DNA of 64,000 nt, taken from positions 4,124,001-4,188,000 of the forward strand of contig NZ_CP116413.1 in assembly GCF_030064675.1 (NCBI RefSeq). Reading direction: 5' to 3'. The DNA comes from Crossiella sp. CA-258035 (GTDB lineage Bacteria > Actinomycetota > Actinomycetes > Mycobacteriales > Pseudonocardiaceae). The notes under the pieces were generated by a model. It was not told the origin of the DNA and searched no databases. It saw only the letters and a program-made list of their open reading frames with translations. Within the stretch, counting starts at the first letter, position 1, and each line of letters opens with the position of its first letter. Positions 41,782 through 50,265 of this stretch are shown in pieces. Made by a program: the position numbers and the translations under genes.

Positions 41782-43004
41782 CCGATCTGCTGCTGCGGAA
41801 CGGACTGGTGCTGGACGTGCGCACCGGCGAGTACCACGAGGCCAGCATCCGCTGTGCCGACGGCCGGATCGCCGAGATCGCACCCCGGCTGACCGCCCCG
41901 GACCAGGTCCGGGTGCTCGACCTGGCCGGTGCGGTGGTGCTCCCCGGCCTGATCGACGCGCACGTGCACGTCACCGCGGCCACTGCCGCCCTCAACGAGC
42001 TGCCAACCTGGTCTCCCTCCTATGTGGCCGCCCACGCGGCTCGGATCATGCGGTCCATGCTGTTGCGCGGCTTCACCACCGTCCGCGACGCCGCCGGCGC
42101 CGACTACGGCCTCGCCGACGCCCAGGCCGAGGGCCTGCTCACCGGCCCGCGCCTGGCCTTCTGCGGCAAGGCACTGAGCCAGACCGGCGGCCACGGCGAC
42201 CTGCGCGGCCGCGGCACGGCACAGGCCGACGACCACCCGTGCTGCGCCGGACTCGGCCGGGTCGCCGACGGTGTCGACGCCGTCCGGGTCGCGGCCCGCG
42301 ACGAACTGCGCAAGGGAGCCCACCACCTCAAGGTGATGGCCTCCGGCGGGGTCGCCTCGCCGACCGACCGGATCGACTCCACCCAGTACTCCCCGGCCGA
42401 ACTGCGCGCCGTGGTCGAGGAGGCCGAGGCCGCCAACCGGTACGTGGCCGCGCACGCCTACACCGCGCGCGCGGTCAACCGGGCCCTGGAAGCGGGTGTC
42501 CGCTCCATCGAGCACGGCAACCTCATCGACGACCGCAGCGTCGAGCTCTTCCGCGAGCACGAGGCATTCCTCGTGCCCACCTTGGTCACCTACTGGGCGC
42601 TCAAGCAGGAAGGCGCCGCTCACGGCCTGCCCGAGCCCAGCCAGCGCAAGATCGACGAGGTGCTCAACGGCGGGCTCCGCGCGCTGGAACGGGCCGCCCG
42701 TGGCGGGGTGCAACTGGTCTACGGCAGCGACCTGCTCGGCGGCATGCACCGGCACCAGAACCACGAGTTCCGGCTCCGACGTGAGGTGCAGCAGCCGATC
42801 GACATCATCCGAGCGGCCACCACCACCGCCGCGGACCTACTGTGCCTGCCCGGTGAAATTGGCACAGTCGACGTCGGCGCCCATGCCGACCTGCTTGTCC
42901 TGGACCGGGACCCGCTGGTCGACATCGGCGCGCTGGCCGATCCCACACACATCATGCAGGTGATCCAGGGCGGCGCCATCATCTCCGAAGGCAGACCCGG
43001 GTAG
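41778..43004 (+). CDS. Metal-dependent amidohydrolase (imidazolonepropionase/Xaa-Pro-peptidase-like)
   Basis: A 408-residue TIM-barrel hydrolase. It has the H-x-H motif (DAHVHV, about residue 66), the carbamylated-Lys-type region HHLKVMASGG, His in YVAAHAYT and IEHGN, and the catalytic Asp in LVYGSDLLGG: a binuclear-metal amidohydrolase of the type acting on N-acyl or dipeptide-like substrates. The C-terminal beta-sandwich HADLLVLDRDPL closes it. Translationally coupled to the transporter. Confidence 0.85.
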   Translation: MTDLLLRNGLVLDVRTGEYHEASIRCADGRIAEIAPRLTAPDQVRVLDLAGAVVLPGLIDAHVHVTAATAALNELPTWSPSYVAAHAARIMRSMLLRGFTTVRDAAGADYGLADAQAEGLLTGPRLAFCGKALSQTGGHGDLRGRGTAQADDHPCCAGLGRVADGVDAVRVAARDELRKGAHHLKVMASGGVASPTDRIDSTQYSPAELRAVVEEAEAANRYVAAHAYTARAVNRALEAGVRSIEHGNLIDDRSVELFREHEAFLVPTLVTYWALKQEGAAHGLPEPSQRKIDEVLNGGLRALERAARGGVQLVYGSDLLGGMHRHQNHEFRLRREVQQPIDIIRAATTTAADLLCLPGEIGTVDVGAHADLLVLDRDPLVDIGALADPTHIMQVIQGGAIISEGRPG

Positions 43005-43097
43005 GCGGAAAGTTGTACCCAGCTCTGCCGTCCCCGCCGATGCCCAACGCCCCGCAGAAGACGATCGTTGACCTCGGGCTTCGGACGGAGGACAACA

Positions 43098-44003
43098 GTG
43101 ATCATCGCCCAGGGCTTGACCAAACAGTACGGCCACGACACCGGGGTGGCCGACCTGTCCTTCACCGTGCGCCCAGGCGTGGTGACCGGCTTCCTGGGCC
43201 CCAACGGCGCGGGCAAGTCCACCACGATCAAGCTCATGCTCGGCCTGGTGCACGGCGCGGGCCGCACCACCTTCGCCGACCGCACCTACGCCGAACTGAC
43301 CGACCCGCTGCGCACGGTCGGTGTGCTGGTCGACCCCAGCGCGGTCCACCCGGCCCGCTCGGCAGCGGCGCACCTGCACATGATCGCGGCGGGCGGCGGC
43401 CTGCCACCGCGCCGGGTCCGCGAGGTGTTGGCCCTGGTCGGCCTGAACTCGGTGGGGGACAAGGCGGTCGGCAAGTTCAGCCTGGGCATGCGCCAGCGCC
43501 TGGGACTGGCCGCCGCCCTGCTCGGCGACCCCGAGTACCTCATCCTGGACGAGCCTGCCAACGGCCTCGACCCGGATGGCGTGCGCTGGATCCGCCAGTT
43601 CCTGCGCGACCTGGCCACCCAGGGTCGCACCGTGCTCGCCTCCTCCCACTTACTGGCCGAGATGTCCCAGCTGGCCGACGACCTGCTCGTCATCGGCGCG
43701 GGCCGCCTGATCTCGGCGGGTCCACTGGCCGAGTTCGTCGACCAGCACACCCGCAGCTCCGTCGTGGTCCGCGGTCCAGCCGCTCCCCAGCTGCTGATCG
43801 CACTGAGCCGCCAAGGCTTACGCGTCCGTCAGGAGACCGCGGAGGAACTGGTCGTCGACACCCACGACACCGAACAGGTCGCCACCGTCGCCGCCCACGC
43901 CGGCCTGCCCATCCGCGAGCTCTTCCTCCGCCGCTCCGGCCTGGAAGAGGCGTTCATGGCCGCCACCGCGCACACCGTCCGCCACCGAGGAGAACCGTCA
44001 TGA
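43098..44003 (+). CDS. ABC transporter ATP-binding protein (drug-export type)
   Basis: A 301-residue ABC-2-type exporter ATPase: Walker A GPNGAGKST, signature FSLGMRQRLGLA, Walker B YLILDEPANGLD, and the H-loop SSHLLAEM. The C-terminal extension of 80 residues is typical of antibiotic- or bacitracin-type exporters. GTG start after GGAGG. Its stop overlaps the next start in ATGA, beginning a chain of micro-ORFs. Confidence 0.85.
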   Translation: MIIAQGLTKQYGHDTGVADLSFTVRPGVVTGFLGPNGAGKSTTIKLMLGLVHGAGRTTFADRTYAELTDPLRTVGVLVDPSAVHPARSAAAHLHMIAAGGGLPPRRVREVLALVGLNSVGDKAVGKFSLGMRQRLGLAAALLGDPEYLILDEPANGLDPDGVRWIRQFLRDLATQGRTVLASSHLLAEMSQLADDLLVIGAGRLISAGPLAEFVDQHTRSSVVVRGPAAPQLLIALSRQGLRVRQETAEELVVDTHDTEQVATVAAHAGLPIRELFLRRSGLEEAFMAATAHTVRHRGEPS

Positions 44004-44185
44004 GCGCCACCCCGCGCTGGTGGCGCCACAGCACCACTCCCGTTCCGGACCCCGGCGCGCACAGCCACCACCCCCACTGCTCATCCCCAGAGGGAGCCCC
44101 CATGACGACGTCACCACCGCTGCCCAGCACCGCCATCCGCAGCCCCCGCGATGACCACCGATCCACCCCGCGAGATCCGTCATGA
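44000..44185 (+). CDS. Micro-ORF 1 in the ABC operon (61 residues)
   Basis: Starts in the ATGA stop/start of the ATPase, after GGAGAACCGTC, and is rich in Pro, Ser, His and Thr. No domain or membrane segment. Ends in an ATGA that begins the next frame. May be real coupled translation or a decayed stretch. Confidence 0.35.
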   Translation: MSATPRWWRHSTTPVPDPGAHSHHPHCSSPEGAPMTTSPPLPSTAIRSPRDDHRSTPRDPS

Positions 44186-44331
44186 CCACCCTCACGACAG
44201 CCAGATCCCGCATCCCGTTGCCGGGCACGGGAGGCATGGCGCTTGTGCGCACGGAAGGCGGGCGTGCTCGCCACCGCATCGACCTGCCACCACCGTGGGT
44301 TGCCGCTCTGGTGGCGGGGGATGCGGCATGA
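44182..44331 (+). CDS. Micro-ORF 2 (49 residues)
   Basis: Begins in the ATGA at the end of micro-ORF 1, after GAGATCCGTC. The sequence (MTTLTTARSRIPLPGTGG..., ending ALVAGDAA) is less biased than its neighbours. Ends in another ATGA. Confidence 0.3.
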   Translation: MTTLTTARSRIPLPGTGGMALVRTEGGRARHRIDLPPPWVAALVAGDAA

Positions 44332-44396
44332 CCACCACCCGCCGCGGGCGTCAGGCAACCGCGCGACCCGCCCGTCGCTGGCGAGAACCACCATGA
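44328..44396 (+). CDS. Micro-ORF 3 (22 residues)
   Basis: Very short, Arg-rich frame that starts and ends in ATGA overlaps. If translated, its role would be to pass ribosomes on to the next frame. Confidence 0.25.
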   Translation: MTTTRRGRQATARPARRWREPP

Positions 44397-44773
44397 GCAG
44401 CACCAGCACCAGCGCACCGCCCCGTCGATCTCCACGCGGCCCTGGTCGCGGCGAGCCGTGGCCGCCCCCAGTCCGGCTGCAACTAGCCAGGGCTGGATCC
44501 AGCCCGGCCGCGTACAGCCCGGCCGCGTACAGCCCAGTGGTGGGCGGTCCGCTCGAGCGCGGCCCGGTCGAGTGCGGTCCAACTGTGCGCAGCCTCAACT
44601 CGTCCAGCCCAGCCCCCTCCTGCCCGCGCAACCGAGCGAAGTCGACCCCAGGCCGGAGCCGAGTCGCTCATGCGCCAAGTACGAATCCGGCCGGGCTGTG
44701 CCCCTGCCCGCCCACCCTTCCCGCTCCCGCGATCATCAAGGAGAACCGTCGTGAACACCGCTGTCGCCTATGA
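44393..44773 (+). CDS. Micro-ORF 4 (126 residues, low complexity)
   Basis: Begins in ATGA after GAGAACCACC. Rich in Ser, Pro and Arg; contains two exact 15-base direct repeats (44501-44515 and 44516-44530). It runs 23 bases past the GTG start of the permease gene in a different frame. Probably low-complexity filler, though in frame with the overlap chain. Confidence 0.3.
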   Translation: MSSTSTSAPPRRSPRGPGRGEPWPPPVRLQLARAGSSPAAYSPAAYSPVVGGPLERGPVECGPTVRSLNSSSPAPSCPRNRAKSTPGRSRVAHAPSTNPAGLCPCPPTLPAPAIIKENRREHRCRL

Positions 44774-45452
44774 GTGGCACCGGGCCCGCAGTCTGCGCTC
44801 GACCTGGGTGTTGCTGGTCGCGGCCGGGGTGCTCGCGCTGGTCTCCGGGCTGTACTGGGGCGCCAAACGCGACCTGGGCACCATGGACGCCTTCGACTCC
44901 TCGCTCGGCATCACGCTGACCCTTGGCACGGCGCTGGTGGCGGCAGTGGGGGTGTGCGCGTTCGGGCTGGACTACCAGCACGGCACGATCCTCACCACTC
45001 GTCTGGTGCTGCGGTTTCCGGCTCGGATCGTCACGGCCAAGGCGGTGGTGGTTGGTGGGCTGAGTCTGCTCGGAGGTGTGCTGATGGCCGGGCTCGCGCT
45101 GGCCGGGGTGCTGCTCGCCGGTGGCACGGCCGGTGGTGGGGCGGGGCACGTGTTGCTGCGCGGCGCGGGGGTGCTGCTGCTGGCGCTGTTGTCCGGGCTG
45201 ACCGGGTTGGCGCTGGGCGGGTTGTTACGGCACACCGCGATCGGGACCGGGGTGTTCCTGGCCTGGACGCTGGTGGCTGAGACGGCGCTGGGCTCGGTGC
45301 TGGACGTGCCGATGTCACGGCTGCCGTTCCGGGGGACCGCGGCGCTGTTCGCCGGTGGATCGCCGCAGTGGTTGGCGCCGGCGCTGTTCGCCCTGGTGGC
45401 GGCGGCCGGGTTGGCCGCGGTGGGATTCACCCTGGCTCGTCGGGACAGCTGA
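44751..45452 (+). CDS. ABC-2-type transporter permease
   Basis: A 233-residue protein with six transmembrane helices and the usual N-terminal YEWHRARSLRSTWVLL amphipathic start of small ABC-2 permeases. It pairs with the ATPase encoded upstream to export a lipid, peptide or antibiotic; the substrate is unknown. The GTG start has GGAGAACCGTC before it, identical to the box at the ATPase end. Confidence 0.8.
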   Translation: MNTAVAYEWHRARSLRSTWVLLVAAGVLALVSGLYWGAKRDLGTMDAFDSSLGITLTLGTALVAAVGVCAFGLDYQHGTILTTRLVLRFPARIVTAKAVVVGGLSLLGGVLMAGLALAGVLLAGGTAGGGAGHVLLRGAGVLLLALLSGLTGLALGGLLRHTAIGTGVFLAWTLVAETALGSVLDVPMSRLPFRGTAALFAGGSPQWLAPALFALVAAAGLAAVGFTLARRDS

Positions 45453-45488
45453 GCCGTAATGATCACTTGGCCGCCTAGAGTGTTCGCG

Positions 45489-46658
45489 ATGCGGCCAGAG
45501 GAACGCGTGCGGCGAGGTCACCTCATCTGGTGGGACGGCCGGGTGAGTCTGCTCGTGCTGGACCTCGCGGTGTTCACGGCCGTGTGCTACCTCGAGCTGC
45601 ACAGCGCGGTGGTGCAGGACAAGCTGAGCAGGCCGCTCTACCTGGCGGCGCTGGTCGCGTTTGTCTTGACGTTCGCGCCGCTGCGTCGCCGGTTCCCGGT
45701 GTTTGTGCTGGTGGTGGCGTTGGCGGGCATTCCGGCCGGGCTGACCCTGGGGCCAGCCACGGTGGCGGTGTACACGGTCGCGGTCCGGCACGGGCTGGGC
45801 TGGATCACCGGCGGCTGCCTGCTGCTGACGCTGATCGTGGAGTTCGGGCTCCGGTGGCGGTACCGGCTCGACGAGCTGCCCACGTTCGCGCTCTCGGCGG
45901 CCCTGTTCGTGTTCGCGCCGGTGCTCGCCGGGTTGTGGATGAACCAGCGGGCCGCCCTGCTCGCCGTGTTGCGCGGCCGGGCGGAGGAGGCCGAGCGCGC
46001 CCGCACCCTGCTCGCCGAGCAGGCCGTCTCGGCGGAGCGGCGGCGCATTGCCAGGGAGATGCACGACGTGGTCGCGCACCGGGTCACCGCGATCGCCCTG
46101 CAAGCCGGTGCGCTGTCGGTGACCGCGCCGGATGAGCACACCGGGCGCACCGCGGAGACCATCCGCTCGGTCAGCGTGTCCGCGCTGGACGAGCTGCGCG
46201 GCATCCTGCGGGTGCTGCGGGACGAAGCCGAGGAAGGTGAACCGCCGCCGTCGCGGTCGACCGGCGCGGGCCTGCTCGGCTCGGTCGACCAGCTGGTGGC
46301 CGAGGCGCTGGCCACCGGTGCGCGAGTCGAGCTGGAACTGCCGGACCCGCTGCCCGTGGTGCCCGAACAGGTCGAGCGCGCGGTGTACCGGGTGGTGCAG
46401 GAGGCGCTGACCAACGCCGGGAAACACGCGCCGCACGCCGCCATCCAGGTCGGGATCACCGCGACCAAGGACCTGCTCGTCGTGGAGGTCTGCAACCGGC
46501 TCAGCCCGCGACCGGCGAACGTGCCCGGTTCCGGCTACGGTCTGCTCGGCATGCGGGAACGGGTGGAGCTGGCCGGTGGACGGCTCACCGCGGGCCCGGC
46601 CGACGGCGGCGTGTTCCGGGTGACCGCGCGTTTTCCGTTGGAGGAGAAGACATCGTGA
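45489..46658 (+). CDS. Sensor histidine kinase (NarL-partner type)
   Basis: A 389-residue kinase: five to six transmembrane helices in residues 15-155, then HisKA_3 (ERRRIAREMHDVVAHRVTAIALQAG, phospho-His in MHD) and a HATPase with N box YRVVQEALTNAGKHA and G box GYGLLGMRERVELAGG. A -10-like TAGAGT lies 9 bases before the ATG, which favours this start over an upstream ATG at 45459. It likely senses the substrate or cell-wall stress and controls the ABC operon upstream. Confidence 0.85.
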   Translation: MRPEERVRRGHLIWWDGRVSLLVLDLAVFTAVCYLELHSAVVQDKLSRPLYLAALVAFVLTFAPLRRRFPVFVLVVALAGIPAGLTLGPATVAVYTVAVRHGLGWITGGCLLLTLIVEFGLRWRYRLDELPTFALSAALFVFAPVLAGLWMNQRAALLAVLRGRAEEAERARTLLAEQAVSAERRRIAREMHDVVAHRVTAIALQAGALSVTAPDEHTGRTAETIRSVSVSALDELRGILRVLRDEAEEGEPPPSRSTGAGLLGSVDQLVAEALATGARVELELPDPLPVVPEQVERAVYRVVQEALTNAGKHAPHAAIQVGITATKDLLVVEVCNRLSPRPANVPGSGYGLLGMRERVELAGGRLTAGPADGGVFRVTARFPLEEKTS

Positions 46659-47299
46659 CGGTGAAGGTGTTGCTGCTGGAGGATGAGGAGATCGTCCGCA
46701 GCGGGGTCAGGATGATCCTGGAGTCGGCGCCGGACATCGAGGTCGTGGCCGAGGACGCAGACGGGTCGCGGGCGGTGGAGCTGACCGACCGGTTCCGGCC
46801 GGACGTGGTGCTCACCGACATCCAGATGCCCAAGGTGGACGGCATCGAGGTCACCCGGCGGCTGACCGGGCGGCCCCAGGCGCCCGCGGTGGTCATCCTC
46901 ACCACCTTTGACATCGACGAGTACGTGCACGCTGCTCTGCGCCACGGCGCGGCCGGCTTCCTGCTCAAGGACAGCCCGCCGCAGGAGCTGATCACCGCGG
47001 TCCGGGTGATCGCATCCGGTGAGGCGATGATCTCGCCGCGCATCACCAAACGCCTGCTGTCCCGCTTCGCCGCCGGTGCCGCCGAAGAAGCCGCCCTGTC
47101 CCGCCTGGCCACCCTGACCCCGAGGGAACGGGAGGTCGCGATCCAGATCGGCCACGGGCTCAGCAACGCCCAGATCGGCACCACCCTGTTCCTGAGCGAG
47201 TCGACCGTGAAGGTCCACATCGGACGGATCAAGTCCAAACTGGACGCGGCCAACCGAACCCAGGTCGCCATCCTGGTGCACGACGCGGGCCTGCTCTGA
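46655..47299 (+). CDS. NarL/LuxR-family response regulator
   Basis: A 214-residue regulator with receiver (LLEDEEIVRSGV, phospho-acceptor Asp in VVLTDIQMPK, Thr in ILTTFD, Lys in LLKDSPP) and LuxR helix-turn-helix (LTPREREVAIQIGHGLSNAQIGTTLFLSESTVKVHIGRIKSKLD). The GTG start overlaps the kinase stop, so they form a two-component pair. Confidence 0.9.
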   Translation: MTVKVLLLEDEEIVRSGVRMILESAPDIEVVAEDADGSRAVELTDRFRPDVVLTDIQMPKVDGIEVTRRLTGRPQAPAVVILTTFDIDEYVHAALRHGAAGFLLKDSPPQELITAVRVIASGEAMISPRITKRLLSRFAAGAAEEAALSRLATLTPREREVAIQIGHGLSNAQIGTTLFLSESTVKVHIGRIKSKLDAANRTQVAILVHDAGLL

Positions 47300-47322
47300 C
47301 CCGACGAGCGCGCGGGGCGGCG

Positions 47323-47550
47323 TCAGTGGTGGGCTGGGTAGGACCTGGCGTTGCGGCGGCCGATCAGGAACCACAGGACCGGGCCCAGGAACGGCGCGCA
47401 GAAGGCGAAGATGATCCAGACCAGCACCATGCCGCCGGTGAGGGGGCTGCGCAGCATGCTGATCAGGGCGGCCAGGAAGAACAAGAAGCCGGACAGGATG
47501 ACCAGGATGATCGCGGCGGAGGCGCCGAGGGCCAAGAACTGGTCGGTCAT
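47323..47550 (-). CDS. PLD nuclease N-terminal domain (PLDc_N) membrane protein
   Basis: A 75-residue protein with two transmembrane helices and the PLDc_N loop (VLWFLIGRRNARSYP). The domain is found alone in many small actinobacterial proteins; function unknown. Its start overlaps the VanZ-RDD gene stop (ATGA). Confidence 0.8.
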   Translation of the reverse strand: MTDQFLALGASAAIILVILSGFLFFLAALISMLRSPLTGGMVLVWIIFAFCAPFLGPVLWFLIGRRNARSYPAHH

Positions 47551-48701
47551 GGAGTGTCTCCTTCACGGTGGGGAAGTTGTGACTGGGGGAGGGGAGGGGC
47601 GCTGGGGTTGGCCCGGTCGTCGGTCACCCGGAGGCCGCTGATGAGGCCGGAGAACCCGGGGTGGGAGCGCGGGCGCCAGGCGAACAGCAGGGCCGCTACC
47701 GGGAGCAGGTTGGCCAGGCTCGCGGCCGCCGGTGCGTAGTGGCCGAGGCCGGTGAACAGGCAGTAGCCGAAGGTGCCGAACAACAGGGCGGGGATGATCC
47801 GGGCTCCGGGCGCTGTGCCGTCGGGGCGGGTCCGGCGTAGGCGGACTGCTCGTTGGCCCAGGGTCGCGGCGTTGGAGCCGAAGGCCGGCAGAGCCAGCAG
47901 GAGGATGGCGGGCAGCCAGGTGGTCAGAGCGGTCAGCAGGAGGTTGCCCCAGGGGTGCGCGGCCAGCCAGAGGTCACAACCGTAGTGGCCCACCAGGTTC
48001 GCGGTGGTGCCCAGGACGCCGCCGAGGACCAGTACGGACAGCAGGTCCACCAGCATGCCGAGGAGGCGGCGGGCGGTGGTGACCGGGCGGGGGAGTTCGA
48101 CGTTGGTTTCGCGGCGGCGGTCGAACAGGTGCAGCGCGGGTGCGCACAGGATGCCGACGGCGGTGCCCAGGGTGTTGGTGAGCAGGTCGTCGACGTCGAA
48201 CAGGCGGTACGGGCAGGGGAACAGGAACCAGTTGCCGGTGAGCTGGGTGCACTCGATCAGCAGGGACACCGCGGCGCCGAGCAGGATGATCACCAGGGCG
48301 TTGCGGCGGAGGTAGTGCCGCAGGTAGGCGCCCAGCGGGACGAACAGGGCCACGTTGAACAGGAGTTGCTGGACCGCCGGGTTGGTCAGCAGGCCGGTCA
48401 GGCCTGGGGCGCGCTGTTCCTTGGCGATGTCGGTGAGGAAGCGCAACGGGTTCAGCTGGGGCTGGGTGGCGGCGGCGTGGGCGGCGCACCAGGCGTCATC
48501 CAGTTGGGGCACAGGGAAAAGGGTGTAGGCGACCAGGGCCAGGGCGTAGACCAGGGAGCCGAAGGCGAGCAGGGCGTGGCCAAGGCCGAGTTCGCCGCGG
48601 CGTCGGTAGCTGCGGTAGACGAAGGGCGCGAGCAGGAGGACGGCGAGGACGATCCCGCCGATGACCGCCAGCACGGCAGGCAGCAGCCTGGTCGAGATCA
48701 A
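47547..48701 (-). CDS. VanZ-like plus RDD-domain membrane protein
   Basis: A 384-residue protein with about nine helices. The N-terminal half is VanZ-like (LFPVPQLDD...NPLRFLTDI...NVALFVPLGAYLRHYLRR...LIECTQLTGNWFLFPCPYRLFDVDDLLTNTLGTAVG). The C-terminal half is an RDD-type domain (LLGMLVDLLSVLVLGG, GSNAATLGQRAVRLRRT). This fusion occurs in actinomycetes and is linked to glycopeptide or envelope stress. First gene of the pair with PLDc_N. Confidence 0.8.
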   Translation of the reverse strand: MISTRLLPAVLAVIGGIVLAVLLLAPFVYRSYRRRGELGLGHALLAFGSLVYALALVAYTLFPVPQLDDAWCAAHAAATQPQLNPLRFLTDIAKEQRAPGLTGLLTNPAVQQLLFNVALFVPLGAYLRHYLRRNALVIILLGAAVSLLIECTQLTGNWFLFPCPYRLFDVDDLLTNTLGTAVGILCAPALHLFDRRRETNVELPRPVTTARRLLGMLVDLLSVLVLGGVLGTTANLVGHYGCDLWLAAHPWGNLLLTALTTWLPAILLLALPAFGSNAATLGQRAVRLRRTRPDGTAPGARIIPALLFGTFGYCLFTGLGHYAPAAASLANLLPVAALLFAWRPRSHPGFSGLISGLRVTDDRANPSAPPLPQSQLPHREGDTP

Positions 48702-49104
48702 GCTCGGGGCTCCGTTTCGCGGGTTGGTGGGGTGATGTGGCCAGCATTCGCTGGTGGGGGCGGGGGCGCATCAGACGTAGCGGCAGGGTGGGTAGTACCA
48801 GAGTCGTAGGGGGTGGTGGCCTGGTGGTGGTGTGTGGCGTGGGGGTTCACTCGTAGGGGCGAGGGGCGACTCCAACCGGTTCGCCGGGCTGTCGGCCTGG
48901 TGGCTGGGGAGTTTGGGTCCCTCCAGGGCCTGCGCGCTGGCCGGACTGTCTCCAGCGACAGAGCCTGCTGGGACAGTCCGGCCACCTGCCCAGCGAAGCA
49001 CGCTCAACGCGACACCAGAGCGCGGTCGCCGACCACGTGCCAGCAAGACCATCTGTAGCGAGGAGGCAGGATGACCCAGTGCCTCAACCGACGGCGGTCG
49101 AGGT
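48702..49104. other. Gene-free region with a strong hairpin
   Basis: About 400 bases with no convincing gene. It holds a 17-bp-stem hairpin (48939-48983). A 17-codon frame (MTQCLNRRRSRF..., 49071-49124) has an AGGAGG ribosome site but no gene follows it on that strand; it may be chance. Confidence 0.5.
48939..48983. repeat. 45-bp hairpin with 17-bp stem
   Basis: Arms GGCCGGACTGTC and GACAGTCCGGCC pair perfectly, followed inward by CCAGC with GCTGG after a one-base bulge (T48951), leaving a 10-base loop. No T-run, and not related to the other two palindromic elements by sequence. May be a regulatory RNA structure or a mobile remnant. Confidence 0.6.
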
Positions 49105-50265
49105 TCAGGCGAAGGGGCCGTTGAAGGCGAGTCGAGCGAAGCGCTCACCCATGCGCTGGTAGCCGGCCGGGTCGAGATGCAGCCCGTCGGGCGGTGGGAG
49201 TTCGGTGTAGTCCTGCTGGCCGTAGACGGTGCGGCCGTCGAGGTAGTGGAGGTGGGGGTCGGCGCGTTGGGCCGTGATGCGGGCCAACTCGTCGCGGACG
49301 ATGGTGAGGCAGAGGCGTCCGTAGGCCAGGTCGTCCGCGACGCCGAGGGTGCGGAAGCGCAACGTGGTGGCGTCGAAGTCGGGCACAGCCGGGCCGGGGA
49401 CGTCCTCGATGATCGGGCTCAAGATGGGGGAGACGACCAGGATTGGTGTGTCGGGGTGGCCGTCGCGGATGGTGTCGAGGAAGCCGTGCACAGCCGGCCC
49501 GAACGCACGCAGCCGCATCAGGTCGCTGGTGACCAGGTTGGTGCCGATCTTGAGACTGATCAGGTCGGCGTCGGCGTCGCGGATGGCGCGGGCCACGAAC
49601 TGGTCGAGCAGCGCGTTGGTGCCCAGGCCCAGGTTGGTCAGCTCGACGCCGGCGAGCCGGGCGGCGACGGCGGGCCAGGTCCCGGTGGGGCTCGCAGCCT
49701 CGGCGCAGTGACTCAGCGAGCTGCCGTGGTGCAGCCATCGCCGACCTGACTGTGTGGGGGCGTCGACGGGTGCGTCGGTGCGCAGGGCGATCAGTTCGGT
49801 GATCTCGGCCTGTGGCAGCCAGATCTCGAGGTTCTTCGGTTCGGCGGGCAGATCGGTGAAGCGAATGGTGCCGGACCTGCCGGGTGTGGTGTGGAAGCGT
49901 CGGGCGGGCAGGTCGAGGATCAGCGTGTTGCCGGCTGGAGTGCTGGCCTGTGCGGCGAGGCGGCCGTTGACCAGCAGGTCGTACACGCCGTCGGGCACGG
50001 CGGACGCTCCTTTGTAGACGGTCTTGGTGGGCAGCACCTCCAGCTCGATGGTCGTGGCGGCGGTGCGGAAGGCCAGCCGTACGCCAGCCGGCTGCGCCTC
50101 GACCATCGTCAGCGGCTGGCCGTCGAACCGTGCCGTGTGGTTGTCCGGGAACTGGGCCCGGGCGACGGCGGGCAACCGGTGGGGCAGGAGCCCGTTCGGG
50201 GTGTGCTCGATGTCGAGGGCGCCACGGATGGCGACCGGCCCGTCGATGAGCGGGATGGTGATCAT
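49105..50265 (-). CDS. SGNH/GDSL-family hydrolase
   Basis: A 386-residue enzyme. An N-terminal beta-domain (about 1-175) precedes the SGNH hydrolase part: block I GSSLSHC with catalytic Ser, GTN (block III), and the Asp-x-x-His DGLHLDPAG near the C-terminus. It should cleave an ester, perhaps a sugar O-acetyl group. No signal peptide. It is the last gene of an operon with the SDR and exporter genes (ATGA overlap with SDR). Confidence 0.85.
   Translation of the reverse strand: MITIPLIDGPVAIRGALDIEHTPNGLLPHRLPAVARAQFPDNHTARFDGQPLTMVEAQPAGVRLAFRTAATTIELEVLPTKTVYKGASAVPDGVYDLLVNGRLAAQASTPAGNTLILDLPARRFHTTPGRSGTIRFTDLPAEPKNLEIWLPQAEITELIALRTDAPVDAPTQSGRRWLHHGSSLSHCAEAASPTGTWPAVAARLAGVELTNLGLGTNALLDQFVARAIRDADADLISLKIGTNLVTSDLMRLRAFGPAVHGFLDTIRDGHPDTPILVVSPILSPIIEDVPGPAVPDFDATTLRFRTLGVADDLAYGRLCLTIVRDELARITAQRADPHLHYLDGRTVYGQQDYTELPPPDGLHLDPAGYQRMGERFARLAFNGPFA

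Larger units (their letters stand above)
44003..44750 (+). other. 748-base spacer between ABC ATPase and permease genes
   Basis: Such genes usually abut. Here the gap contains four frames linked by ATGA overlaps and repeated copies of a translation-initiation box like GGAGAACCGTCATGA (ATG/GTG at 44000, 44182, 44393 and 44751). I see no recognisable protein family in it. Confidence 0.6.

Noticed and set aside
49071-49124. Leader-peptide-like 17-codon frame with AGGAGG
   Set aside because: It resembles Cys/Arg attenuator peptides, but no gene follows on that strand within 2 kb.
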